Part shown: positions 26,076-33,554 of the stretch, one piece after another
How positions within the stretch are numbered: the stretch's first letter is position 1
How the letters are laid out: each line of letters starts with the position of its first letter
DNA from: an uncultured Rhodovulum sp.
GTDB taxonomy: Bacteria > Pseudomonadota > Alphaproteobacteria > Rhodobacterales > Rhodobacteraceae
Length of the DNA stretch: 36,047 nucleotides
Assembly (NCBI GenBank): GCA_946221765.1
Contig: CAMIMK010000003.1
Location: forward strand, 1 to 36,047
Direction of reading: 5' to 3'
Notes under the pieces: generated by a model
Told to the model about the DNA's origin: nothing
Database searches by the model: none
The model's input: only the letters and a program-made list of their open reading frames with translations
Program-made: the position numbers and the translations under genes

Positions 26076-27413
26076 TCAGAGCCCGCGAACGCGCGGCGCG
26101 GCAAAGCCTGCCGCCGGATCGATCATGAGATCCGTGATCGCCCAGACCAGGGCATCCACCCGGTCGGGGCTGCCCTTGCCGGTGAAGCCCGCGGCCGTCA
26201 TCGCCGCCATCTGTGCTTCCAGCGCCGGGAAGCTCCCGGCGTGATGCACCCGGCCCTGCTCGTAGAGCGCGGCCACGGGCTCGGCCCGCGCCACCTTGCC
26301 CCGGCTCGCCCGCACCGCCTTGAACGGGATCAGCGGGTCCACCTGCCGGATCAGCGTCCGCACCAGGTCGCCTCCCTGGTTCACTTCCGCCACCAGCCTG
26401 TCCGCCTTGTGACGATGGAAAGCCTCCACCGCCTTCCGGGCCCAGACCTCCGGCGAGGCGCCTTCGACGCTGGCATCCTCCAGCACCACGCCCTGCCAGT
26501 CCTGCGGCGGGCCGACCTGCACGGCTCCCGCCACCACGATGCCGCAGGCATCGGCTGTCCTCCCGCCCGTCACCGGCGGGTCGACGGCCACCACCACGCG
26601 CCCGGGCTCCAGATGGCGCGGCCCCCGGGCCGCTTCCAGCACGGCCCAGCTCCAGAGCGCGCCCTCGACATCCATCAGGAACTCGCCGTCGAGCTCCTGC
26701 CGGCCAAGACGCGACCCGCCGTACTGGCGCTGCACCGCGTCAAGGAAGCTCTTGGCGAGGTTCACCTTGTTGGCCGAGGTTGGCGCCCGGGTGACGACCG
26801 TCCCCTCGCGCTCCATCAGCGCCTTCAGCATCGGCGCCGAACGCGGCGTCGTCGTCACCAGCGCCTGTGGCTGCGTGCCGAGCCGAAGCCCGAACTGCAG
26901 CATGTCCCAGGCCGCCTCCGCCTTCTTCCACTTCGCCAGTTCGTCGCACCAGGCGCAGTCGAACTGCGGACCGCGCAGGCTCTCGGGATCGCTGGCCGAG
27001 AACAGATGCGCCACCGCCCCGTTCGGCCAGACGAGCCGCTTGCGCGTCGCCTGCCAGTCCGGGCGGCGATCCGGCGGTGAGGCCGCCAGGATCCCCGACT
27101 CGCCGAAGACCATGACCTCCCGGGCCTGATCCAGCGTCTCGCCAACCAGGGCGATCCGGGAACAGGCCCCGCGATCGCCCGGCCGGCTGCCTTCGACCTT
27201 GGACCGGATCCATTCGGAGCCGGCCCGCGTCTTGCCGGCGCCCCGGCCGCCCAGGATGACCCAGGTCGTCCAGTCTCCGGCCGGAGCCAGCTGATGCCCC
27301 TCGAGCGCCCAGTGCTCGAAGAGCCAGGGCAGGGACATCAGCGCATTCGAACTGAGGCCTCCGAGAAAGGCCTCGATCTCACTGGCCGGCAGACCAGCGA
27401 GCAAGTCGCGCAA
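26076..27413 (-). CDS. GTA g2: large terminase subunit
   Basis: About 445 residues. The N-terminal ATPase has Walker A GGRGAGKT (in TTWVILGGRGAGKTRAGSEW), a Walker B-like FDCAWCDELAKWKKAE, and the coupling motif TTTPR. The C-terminal RNase-H-like nuclease has VVAVDPPVTGG, LVAEVNQGG and DRVDALVWAITDL, giving the acidic metal ligands. It packages DNA into the head; in GTAs this is random host DNA. I chose TTG at 27413, with AGGAAA in front, just inside the end of g1. A TTG at 27488 with GAGGA upstream would add 25 residues but overlap g1 by 110 bases. Confidence 0.93.
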   Translation of the reverse strand: MRDLLAGLPASEIEAFLGGLSSNALMSLPWLFEHWALEGHQLAPAGDWTTWVILGGRGAGKTRAGSEWIRSKVEGSRPGDRGACSRIALVGETLDQAREVMVFGESGILAASPPDRRPDWQATRKRLVWPNGAVAHLFSASDPESLRGPQFDCAWCDELAKWKKAEAAWDMLQFGLRLGTQPQALVTTTPRSAPMLKALMEREGTVVTRAPTSANKVNLAKSFLDAVQRQYGGSRLGRQELDGEFLMDVEGALWSWAVLEAARGPRHLEPGRVVVAVDPPVTGGRTADACGIVVAGAVQVGPPQDWQGVVLEDASVEGASPEVWARKAVEAFHRHKADRLVAEVNQGGDLVRTLIRQVDPLIPFKAVRASRGKVARAEPVAALYEQGRVHHAGSFPALEAQMAAMTAAGFTGKGSPDRVDALVWAITDLMIDPAAGFAAPRVRGL

Positions 27414-27696
27414 GGATTTCCTGCCTTGCTGCGTCGAGGTCGAGCTCGACGCTTCCCCCCGCACCCCCTGCGTTGGTTCGTTTTCCAAGTCGTTCCTCGA
27501 TATCGAGTACGGTCTGCAGAGCCTTGTGGTGGTTCTGCAGCGCCTTCACGGACTCTCCGCAATCTGGATCTTCGCCGATATGCGTCTTCAGCAGCGTGAT
27601 ACGCTGCCTGAGTGCGCCGGACAGATCACGGTACAGGTCAACCGCGTCGTCGAGCCTCTCGGCGTCCCGGATGCGGTCGTGAGCTGAATTGGTCAT
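27379..27696 (-). CDS. GTA g1: small terminase subunit
   Basis: A 105-residue protein in the g1 position. It is almost entirely helical: RDAERLDDAVDLYRDLSGAL, then RQRITLLKTHIGED, then ALQNHHKALQTVLDIEERLG. The C-terminus carries a conserved DLDAARQEILARLARW tail that probably binds the large subunit. The RcGTA gp1 protein has been shown to be a small terminase without a sequence-specific DNA-binding domain, which fits the lack of a helix-turn-helix here. It overlaps g2. The ribosome binding site before the ATG at 27696 is weak. Confidence 0.88.
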   Translation of the reverse strand: MTNSAHDRIRDAERLDDAVDLYRDLSGALRQRITLLKTHIGEDPDCGESVKALQNHHKALQTVLDIEERLGKRTNAGGAGGSVELDLDAARQEILARLARWSAGQ

Positions 27697-27737
27697 AGAT
27701 GATGATCGCCCTGGCTGCTCCGCCCGGGCAGAAACGC

Positions 27738-27768
27738 GCAAGGCCCGCCGTATTCGGGCGGGCCTTGC
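27738..27768 (-). promoter_or_regulatory. Leader hairpin of the GTA operon
   Basis: A perfect 12-bp stem, GCAAGGCCCGCC (27738-27749) and GGCGGGCCTTGC (27757-27768), with a 7-base loop, 41 bases upstream of the g1 ATG and downstream of the promoter candidate. No U-tract follows on the minus strand, so it is not a standard terminator. It should fold at the 5' end of the GTA mRNA. Confidence 0.6.
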
Positions 27769-27793
27769 GATTCAGTTCTTCCAGCTTGCCCGT

Positions 27794-27822
27794 TTTCTAC
27801 ATTGGGGCGATCGGTGAGTCAA
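27794..27822 (-). promoter_or_regulatory. Promoter candidate of the GTA operon
   Basis: On the minus strand TTGACT, exactly 17 bases, then TAGAAA, the best sigma70-like match near g1. The predicted start is near 27787, giving a leader of about 90 bases that contains the 12-bp hairpin. In R. capsulatus the cluster promoter lies at a similar distance and is switched on by GafA; no GafA or CtrA site could be recognised here. Confidence 0.55.
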
Positions 27823-28215
27823 CATCTAAATTCAGGGTTGTAGATTTCCGTCGCGCTCATGGCTCCGCCCAGACCCGCACGCCATTCACCCATCGCGCTT
27901 CCGACCTCCCGCCCAGGAGTCTGGCCCAAAATTCCCTGCAACCAGAGACACTGGAAGCCATGGAGCTGGATCATGAAGATCCGGAAGAGGGAACTGGGCG
28001 GTCCCGGCAACGCGATCATGCGCCTCCACGCTGATCCCTGACGCCTTGAAGGGCTTCCCGAACGACGCCTCACTCAAGGCAGACATCGGCTGTACCCGTT
28101 GCTTCCTGAGGCTGCAGAAGCACATCCTCAAGGCATCAAATCCAACGCGGGTGCCACCGGGCGGGATGATCTGCTGGGCAGAATGGCCCTTGTAATGATT
28201 GATCTTTACGGAAGT
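27823..28215. other. Region between GTA promoter and island end, no clear gene
   Basis: About 390 bases without a supported gene. A minus-strand frame covering 27886 to about 28085 has an ATG but no recognisable domain, and other frames overlap it on both strands. It may be a decayed gene that lay downstream of tRNA-Gln before the island was inserted. Confidence 0.4.
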
Positions 28216-28236
28216 CTGGCTGGGGCGGGAGGATTC
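28216..28236 (-). repeat. Distal attachment site (21-bp copy of tRNA-Gln 3' end)
   Basis: An exact 21-base copy of 35588-35608, that is, of the encoded CCA end, acceptor 3' strand and T-arm start of the tRNA-Gln gene. The match ends sharply on both sides. An AT-rich stretch (28237-28300) follows on the island side. This marks the left end of the integrated island. Confidence 0.85.
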
Positions 28237-28431
28237 CAAGCTAATATATTGATATACAATAATAAAATAGCAAACACAAGGATATGCAGTCAAGCCCATT
28301 TTCGCGGAAAGAAAGCCCGTGTCGGATCCGGCTGCGCGCCTTGTCACACGTTGAAGGGACAGATGCCGGCCGCCGTTGGCTCGCCTGCTGCCCGAAGCGT
28401 CCGGGTTGGCCCCTGCCTGAGCGGTGGTGTC

Positions 28432-28572
28432 GCCAGCTGGAAGCTCAACGACCTCGACCCGCAGGCCTGGCTCGCCGACGCCCTCGCCCGCATCACCGCC
28501 ACGCCGGCCTCACGGATCGACGATCTCCTGCCATAGAACTGGACCGCCGGCGCAGAACCAAGTGCAACCTGA
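28432..28572 (+). pseudogene. IS66 transposase (TnpC) C-terminal remnant
   Basis: The frame reads ASWKLNDLDPQAWLADALAR followed by ITATPASRIDDLLP, then a TAG, then NWTAGAEPSAT and a stop. This matches the conserved C-terminal end of IS66-family transposases, which typically read KLNDVDPQAWLADVL and end around LLPWNW. The TAG stands where the tryptophan codon TGG is expected, so even this fragment is broken. Everything upstream of about 28430 is missing or unrecognisable. It shows that an IS66 element once sat inside the island. Confidence 0.72.
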
Positions 28573-28631
28573 CCGCGGCCCTCGCCGGAGGGTTGCCATG
28601 CAGGCGTAGGGCAGCGCAAAATCCAGCGTTT

Positions 28632-30545
28632 CTACGGGCTGGATGCTGAAAGATCCACGACGGTCGACTGGGACAGGCGGCCGACCCGCTCGGCGGCATT
28701 GGCCGCAGGACGACGAACGGGCGCGGTCGGCTCGCGCTCCGTCGTCGTTGCGCGCTGCCTCACCCCCACGGTGGCCTCGGTCACCGAAGAACTCTGCTCG
28801 CCGGTGAATGCCAAAGCCAGCAGGACGCCGAACACGCGTTGGATCGCTTCGTCGACGAAGCCCTCGATCCGATAGCGCCTGCCGGCCAGTATTCCGGCAA
28901 CGCGATGATCCATGCGATCGAGGATTTCGGAGCTGGCGGCAGGATCGCGCGGATCGATGACCCCTTCGGGCACGATCAGGTGCGTGACGCCGCTCTCCGG
29001 TTCATGGATTTCGAGGCATTTCGGACGGTCCGCGGCGTCGAGCGTGAGGCTGACGCGAACGGGCGCCTGCTTGAGCAGGGAGCAGCCCCGGATCACGGGG
29101 AAGCCGAGCCGGGCGTCGAATTCCACAATCAGCCCAAGGTCGATCCGATCGAGGAAGCCCTTGATGAGGGCCAGGTTCGCCTGGGTGTAGTGGCGGTTGA
29201 TCACCGAGCCGTGCTCATGTCCGAGGACGGACTGGCGGATGTGGTCGGGCGCCCCGAGGGCCAGAAGCTCGGTCGCGACCGTCATCCGGCCGGCATAGAA
29301 GTCCTCGTGAGGATCCCGAATTCCGATGTGCTCGAAGATGCGACGACGCCGCTTGCCGAAGATGTCGGAAACCTTCCCATCGACCTCGCTGGCCGGAAGT
29401 TCCGGGAACAGCAGGTCGCCAGGGAGGGCCAGCTGCGCCCGCCACCATTCGGCGAACCCGAGGCGAAGGAGGATGTCCGGGATCGGCACCACCCGCTCGC
29501 TGGCCATGTTCTTCTGGCGCGCATCCGGACGCATCTCGAAGACGAAGCAGAGGATGCCGTCGCGCAGCTGCACCGAGTCCTTCCGCAATGCTGCGGACTC
29601 TTCGGGGCGAGGCCCCGCCGTGAGCTGGAAGAGAGGCAGCCAGTAGAGGCCGTCGCGGAGGATCACCCGCCCCGGGCGCCAGCGCCGGTGCTGGCTGAAG
29701 CAGCCGCCGTAGATCGGCGAGGTGACGAGACCGCTGATCCGCTCGAGGCTCCAGACCGTCCGCTTCTTGGAATCGGTCACGCGCAAGGCGAGGGGATCGG
29801 GCGTGCGATTGTCGGCGGCGGCCGCCCGGCGGCGGAACTCCGGCAGAACCGAGACGAAGTCGGGGCCATTCCAGCCAAGATCGGACTTCGCGCTTCGGGC
29901 GATGGCCGAGATCCGCGCGTGATGATGCGCGACGGCAGCATCGCTCACGCGAATCTGCAGGCGCTTCGCGAGGTCCGCGCGCTTGGCCCGCAGGTCCATG
30001 TCGGCTCGGCCACGCATCTCCGCGATGATCTTGCGGTCGTGCTCGTCCGCCTCGGCGATGGCGGCATACTTGTCGGGTTCTATGCCGGTCTTGCTATACT
30101 TGTTTCGGCCGTGATTCTTGCCGTGCGGTTTGGGCAGGCGCCGGAGCCAGAGCAAGAAAGCGAGCAGGTTCTCCTTCTCCAGGAACAGATCAAGCGGCAT
30201 GTCGCCGCGGAACGCGAGCATGCACTTTCCCGTGCCTTCGACCTTCCGCGCCATATCGATCGAGACCGCGCTCCGGTGCGCAGCATCGATTGCGGCGCTC
30301 AGCATGACCGGAGCGGCGATCTCGGCAACCGCCTTCTCCGTGAAGAGCCGGCCGCGAATGTCGCGGGTTGCCTGCTCGAGGGTCATTCCGTCCTCGTAGG
30401 CAAGCTCCGCCGCCTTGACGTCGAGCAATGTCCCGAGCACTTCCCGCTCGACAGCGGCCGGGGCATTTCCGTCTCCGGGAATCCGGAGCGCCTCCATCGC
30501 CTTCTGCGTTGCCTCGCGCGCGACGTCGCCATCGCGAAGCCGCAT
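28632..30545 (-). CDS. Large tyrosine recombinase (phage-type integrase), probably 5'-truncated
   Basis: A 637-residue site-specific recombinase. The catalytic domain is at about residues 260-470: arginine 313 in FQLTAGPRPEESAALRKD, a candidate lysine in DARQKNMASERVVPIP, the second arginine 420 in DFYAGRMTVATELL, histidine 443 in VLGHEHGSVINRHYT, and nucleophile tyrosine 453. The box II histidine (HxxR) is tyrosine here (YAGR). A long C-terminal extension follows. The protein begins at an internal-looking position (RLRDGDVAREATQ) and lacks the usual N-terminal SAM-like arm. The frame is open only about 50 more bases upstream, without an ATG, where it meets the truncated ATPase gene. It may therefore be a decayed recombinase. 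Confidence 0.75.
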   Translation of the reverse strand: MRLRDGDVAREATQKAMEALRIPGDGNAPAAVEREVLGTLLDVKAAELAYEDGMTLEQATRDIRGRLFTEKAVAEIAAPVMLSAAIDAAHRSAVSIDMARKVEGTGKCMLAFRGDMPLDLFLEKENLLAFLLWLRRLPKPHGKNHGRNKYSKTGIEPDKYAAIAEADEHDRKIIAEMRGRADMDLRAKRADLAKRLQIRVSDAAVAHHHARISAIARSAKSDLGWNGPDFVSVLPEFRRRAAAADNRTPDPLALRVTDSKKRTVWSLERISGLVTSPIYGGCFSQHRRWRPGRVILRDGLYWLPLFQLTAGPRPEESAALRKDSVQLRDGILCFVFEMRPDARQKNMASERVVPIPDILLRLGFAEWWRAQLALPGDLLFPELPASEVDGKVSDIFGKRRRRIFEHIGIRDPHEDFYAGRMTVATELLALGAPDHIRQSVLGHEHGSVINRHYTQANLALIKGFLDRIDLGLIVEFDARLGFPVIRGCSLLKQAPVRVSLTLDAADRPKCLEIHEPESGVTHLIVPEGVIDPRDPAASSEILDRMDHRVAGILAGRRYRIEGFVDEAIQRVFGVLLALAFTGEQSSSVTEATVGVRQRATTTEREPTAPVRRPAANAAERVGRLSQSTVVDLSASSP

Positions 30546-30611
30546 CGCAGTCTTGAGACGTTCACTGCAGAAGTCGAGGTGATCGAGTGGAAGTCAGCCA
30601 CCGAGCGGTGG

Positions 30612-31901
30612 ATGTTTCTGTGCGGCCCGGAGGGGTTTCCCTTCCACCGGATCACCCCGACCTTCCACACCCCTGGCTTCCGGTTCTCCGCCTACCTGAA
30701 ATCCAGCTATGTGAGCCTTCTCCAGGAGCGCGGTCAGATCGACCTTGCCGAGATGATCCCGCCGCTCAAGGCGGCATATGACGAGGCGTCCGACAAGATC
30801 AAAGCGCATTTCCGGGCGAGGGAGGTCGAGGCCGCGAGGTCCGAGATCGAGCAATGGAAGTCAGAGAATGTGTACCCCTACAAGGCGGAGCCACAGACGT
30901 CTGTCGAGGAGGTCGAACGCCAAGTGTTCGACATCGTTGCCCTCAAGGTGAACAAGCATCTGTCGGCCTTCGCAGAAGGTGACCGGCAATCGAAGGCCTT
31001 TCAGTTGCGCATGCTTCGGCAGGCAATCGAGCGCGGTCCCGACGACCTCCAGCTTATCCTGACCGAAGTGCTCGACCTCCCACCGCGGGAGCGGGACGAG
31101 CTGGCGAAGCTCCTGCAAGATACTGATCTCACCAACGTCATCACCGCCGCGCGACAAGTGGCCGACAGGCTGAAGTTCGTCCATGGTATGGAAGCGATCC
31201 TGTTCGACCCCGACACGAAGCGGGTCTTGAAGGAGCGCAGCCAGCTCCACCGCATGATCGCCGACAACAACACCTGGATCTTCGGCGAAGAGTTCAACCT
31301 CACCGTTGACGATCAATCACTCACCGAAGTCCTGCGGAAGCATCGCCAACTGATCGGCGAGGATGTCGTCATCGACGAGCCGGTGAGGAGGATCGACGGC
31401 AAGGTGGGCATCGTCGACCTGATGCTCTCGCGGTCGGTCCCGAGGAACCACGTCGATGAACGCGAGCACCTCGTCGTTGAGCTCAAGCGGCCATCCGTCA
31501 AGATCGGATCGGATGAGCTCACGCAGGTCGAGAAGTACGCCTATACGATCGCGGACGACGAGCGGTTCCGGCACCTCGACACACGTTGGAGCTTCTGGGT
31601 GGTCTCGAACGACCTCGACGCCTTTGCCAGGATGAGGACCCGCCAGAAGGACAAGCCTCGGGGGCAGATATTTCAGTCAGACGACGGTAGGGTCGAGGTC
31701 TGGGCGAAGTCTTGGGCAGAGATCATTCAGTCATCCAAGGCGCGGATGAAGTTCGTCCAGGACCACCTTCAGGCCAACGTTGATCGCGACACCTCGCTCA
31801 AGCACCTCAAGCAGACCTATTCCAATCTCTTGGCCGGGGTAGCAGAAGATCACGCACATGACGAGCGGCCGGAGGTCAGTGAAGACACAAGTCTTCACTG
31901 A
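30612..31901 (+). pseudogene. 5'-truncated GHKL ATPase / PD-(D/E)XK-type protein (C-terminal part)
   Basis: The frame encodes 429 residues from the first ATG at 30612. Homology-like sequence continues upstream to about 30561 without a start. It resembles the C-terminal half of large bacterial proteins with an N-terminal HSP90-like (GHKL) ATPase. It has FLCGPEGFPFHRI, a helical linker (DEASDKIKAHFRAREVE), and a closing nuclease-like domain with aspartate 269 (GIVDLMLSR), the pair in HLVVELKRPSVKIG (E290, K292) and DELTQVEKYAY, which looks like a D...ExK nuclease core related to Shedu/DUF4263. No ATP-binding motifs exist upstream, where the DNA is the antisense of the recombinase. I conclude the ATPase half was lost by a deletion. 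An independent nuclease fragment remains possible. Confidence 0.68.
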
Positions 31902-31906
31902 CCTCC
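31871..31906. repeat. Perfect 16-bp palindrome over the end of the ATPase/nuclease gene
   Basis: Arms 31871-31886 and 31891-31906 are perfect reverse complements, with a 4-base loop ACAA. The stop codon TGA (31899-31901) is inside the right arm. No T-run follows, so it is not a standard intrinsic terminator. Confidence 0.85.
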
Positions 31907-32061
31907 ATCCCGGCGGCGCGGCAGTGAGAGTCGTCCACACATGCCCCATCTGCCGGAATGTGTCGACGGATCGGCGAGTGGGACGACGGGAGCCCCGCGG
32001 ATCCCCGCGACCAGTCGATCGCGGCAGTTGGACGGTTCAGCTGTCGCCAAGGCACCACGCA

Positions 32062-32238
32062 TCAAGCACCAGCGGAGATCGCGGCCTCGACCGCAGCCAC
32101 CTTTCGATTGTCCACCAGCATGCGCAGCAGCTCGATCTCCGTGATCGCCTTGCTCAGCATATCCAGCAACTCGTCCGCCGGCAGGCGCTCTGGCGAGGCC
32201 CATGCGTCGCGTAGGCGGTCGAGGACGTCTTTTTCCAT
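32062..32238 (-). CDS. 58-residue small protein of unknown function
   Basis: A short gene that reads MEKDVLDRLRDAWASPERLP then DELLDMLSKAITEIELLRML and VDNRKVAAVEAAI. It starts at the ATG at 32238 with GGGAGGG seven bases upstream. The protein is highly helical and acidic/leucine-rich, and its codon use is regular, unlike the chance frames around it. I do not recognise a family; it could be a small regulator or antitoxin-like helical protein. Confidence 0.6.
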   Translation of the reverse strand: MEKDVLDRLRDAWASPERLPADELLDMLSKAITEIELLRMLVDNRKVAAVEAAISAGA

Positions 32239-32401
32239 GGATAGCCCTCCCGCAGGTCAACCTGTCACCTCGCGCGATTCGACAGAAGACCCGTCGACCC
32301 CGGATGACGGGCCACTATGTTTGGACGGCCGTACAGAGGATGTTCCGGGCGTCGATCAGCTAAGCCTTCGTCAGCGCGACACGACCTGGCTCGCGGCATG
32401 A
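32237..32401 (+). CDS. Possible 54-residue protein, head-to-head with the small helical gene
   Basis: A frame starting at the ATG at 32237 on the other strand of the same CCATGG, reading MDSPPAGQPVTSRDS and ending DQLSLRQRDTTWLAA, whose stop overlaps an ATG at 32398 (ATGA). The GAGGA upstream is rather far away (about 11 bases). The composition is polar and unstructured. It is weakly supported and may be chance. Confidence 0.25.
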   Translation: MDSPPAGQPVTSRDSTEDPSTPDDGPLCLDGRTEDVPGVDQLSLRQRDTTWLAA

Positions 32402-33087
32402 GCAGGTAGAGACAGCGTCGCAGGTTCGACTGGCGGATCGACAGCATCTGTATCCGCTGGATCTGTATCCGCTGGCTCCTGAGCATCATCGTCCCGTTGG
32501 GGTTCGCCGTCGGCGTCGGTTTCGCGTGGCAGCCCGATGCGGCAGCGTCGCTCGTTCAAGTCGTTCGAGGCGGTACGTCTTCCACCTCGATCCAGGCTGC
32601 TCCAGGGAGCATGATTTCCGGCACCGCGAGCGTGATCGACGGCGACACGATCGAGATTCACCGCGTGCGCCTCCGCCTCGAGAGGATCGACGTGCCGGAA
32701 GGCGGGCAGAGGCTGCATCCGGAGCGGAATGCCGGAGCGGTGCGGCCAGCTCTCGGCCATGCACCTCGACGCCCTGATCGGGCGCCGTCCCGTCTCATGT
32801 CAGGCCGTCGGGACCGACCAGAACGGGCGAACCCTCGGCATCTGCTATCACGGCGATCGAAACCTCGACGGGCCGATGGTCCGCGACGGCCATGCGGTCG
32901 CCTATCGGCGATACGCCCGGCGATACGTGAGCGCGGAAACGACGCACGACGGGCCGGCCGAGGCGTGTGGGGGTCACAGTTCGACATGCCATGGGACTGG
33001 AGGCAGCGGCAGTACGCAACGACACCTCCGCTCCGGCACCTCCTTCCCGGTGCTCGCGGATTAGAGATTCCTTCATCGACAGAATAG
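32398..33087 (+). pseudogene. Thermonuclease (SNase-like) family pseudogene
   Basis: The SNase fold is recognisable in pieces: a membrane helix (LLSIIVPLGFAVGVGFAW), then SGTASVIDGDTIEIHRVRLR and LERIDVP, then, in another frame, CIRSGMPERCGQLSAMHLDA, ICYHGDRNLDGPMVRDGHAV and AYRRYARRYV, then, back in the first frame, RRAGRGVWGSQFDMPWDWRQ. One extra C at about 32713 shifts the frame and a second shift near 32936-32950 restores it. A TAG at 32407, three codons after the ATG at 32398, may be a further defect. Removing the C restores the expected QRCIRSGMPERCGQ. The parent was a membrane-anchored or secreted nuclease. Confidence 0.75.
32446..32475 (+). repeat. 15-bp tandem duplication in the thermonuclease pseudogene
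   Basis: ATCTGTATCCGCTGG occurs twice without spacing (32446-32460 and 32461-32475), adding five residues (ICIRW repeated) to the segment before the membrane helix. The copies are identical. Confidence 0.9.
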
Positions 33088-33105
33088 CACTTATAGGACA
33101 CCGAA

Positions 33106-33507
33106 ATGAGGCGCGATATGTCCTACACCGAGATTGACCTTTCCTTCCATGATCGAATTGCAGTGACGAAACTAAAAAGCAGGTTGGATGATCTGACAGA
33201 AGCGCAGAAGATTGCGCTTGCGAGCCTTCAAGAAGATCGACGCTATTTCAGCGCAGTGGTTGAGGCCTCGATGGCAACCCGTCGGCGAATTCGGAAACTG
33301 GACCTGCCGTGTGGATCTCGCGTCGTCAATGGCGCGCACGGCCCCATCGTCTACCTGCGAACTCTGAACGCGGATGAATTCCGGGCCGCCCGGGATGCGG
33401 TTGAAGCTGCGGTTGCGGACTTCTCGGGAGTGGGGGTCCGATTGTCGCAGACCACGCTCCCCGTTCCGACCGTCAAGGTGTCCTGGACGCAGGCGGCAAA
33501 GCGTTAG
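33106..33507 (+). CDS. 133-residue protein of unknown function
   Basis: A cytoplasmic, mostly helical protein with LTEAQKIALASLQEDRRYFS and a C-terminal part with NADEFRAARDAVEAAVADFS and VGVRLSQTTLPVPTVKVSW. I do not recognise a domain. Two starts are possible: ATG 33106 (AGGA upstream) and ATG 33118 (GAGG upstream). Its base composition is lower in GC than its neighbours (AATTGCAGTGACGAAACTAA at the start), as often for island cargo. It lies between the pseudogene and the integrase of the island. Confidence 0.6.
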   Translation: MRRDMSYTEIDLSFHDRIAVTKLKSRLDDLTEAQKIALASLQEDRRYFSAVVEASMATRRRIRKLDLPCGSRVVNGAHGPIVYLRTLNADEFRAARDAVEAAVADFSGVGVRLSQTTLPVPTVKVSWTQAAKR

Positions 33508-33554
33508 CGCGCCGAGCCCGAGATACCGTCTCTTCGCAGCCGCAGATGATCCGA

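Noticed and set aside
13009..27696. Ordinary siphophage prophage instead of a GTA
   Set aside because: The gene set and order are those of RcGTA. There are no replication, repressor or lysis genes next to it, and the nearby integrase belongs to a separate element bounded by the tRNA-Gln repeats.
27738..27768. 12-bp hairpin as a terminator of an upstream gene
   Set aside because: No T-run on either side at the right distance, and it lies downstream of the best GTA promoter; interpreted as a leader structure.
27886..28347. A 153-codon minus-strand frame crossing the left attachment site
   Set aside because: It runs through both sides of the island junction and the AT-rich end, so it cannot be an old gene as a whole; the left half from about 28085 could be a remnant but matches nothing I know.
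28839..30560. A 570-codon plus-strand open frame continuous with the ATPase/nuclease fragment
   Set aside because: It is the antisense of the recombinase gene, has no family features, and only from about 30561 does it read as a conserved protein. It is a GC-driven shadow frame.
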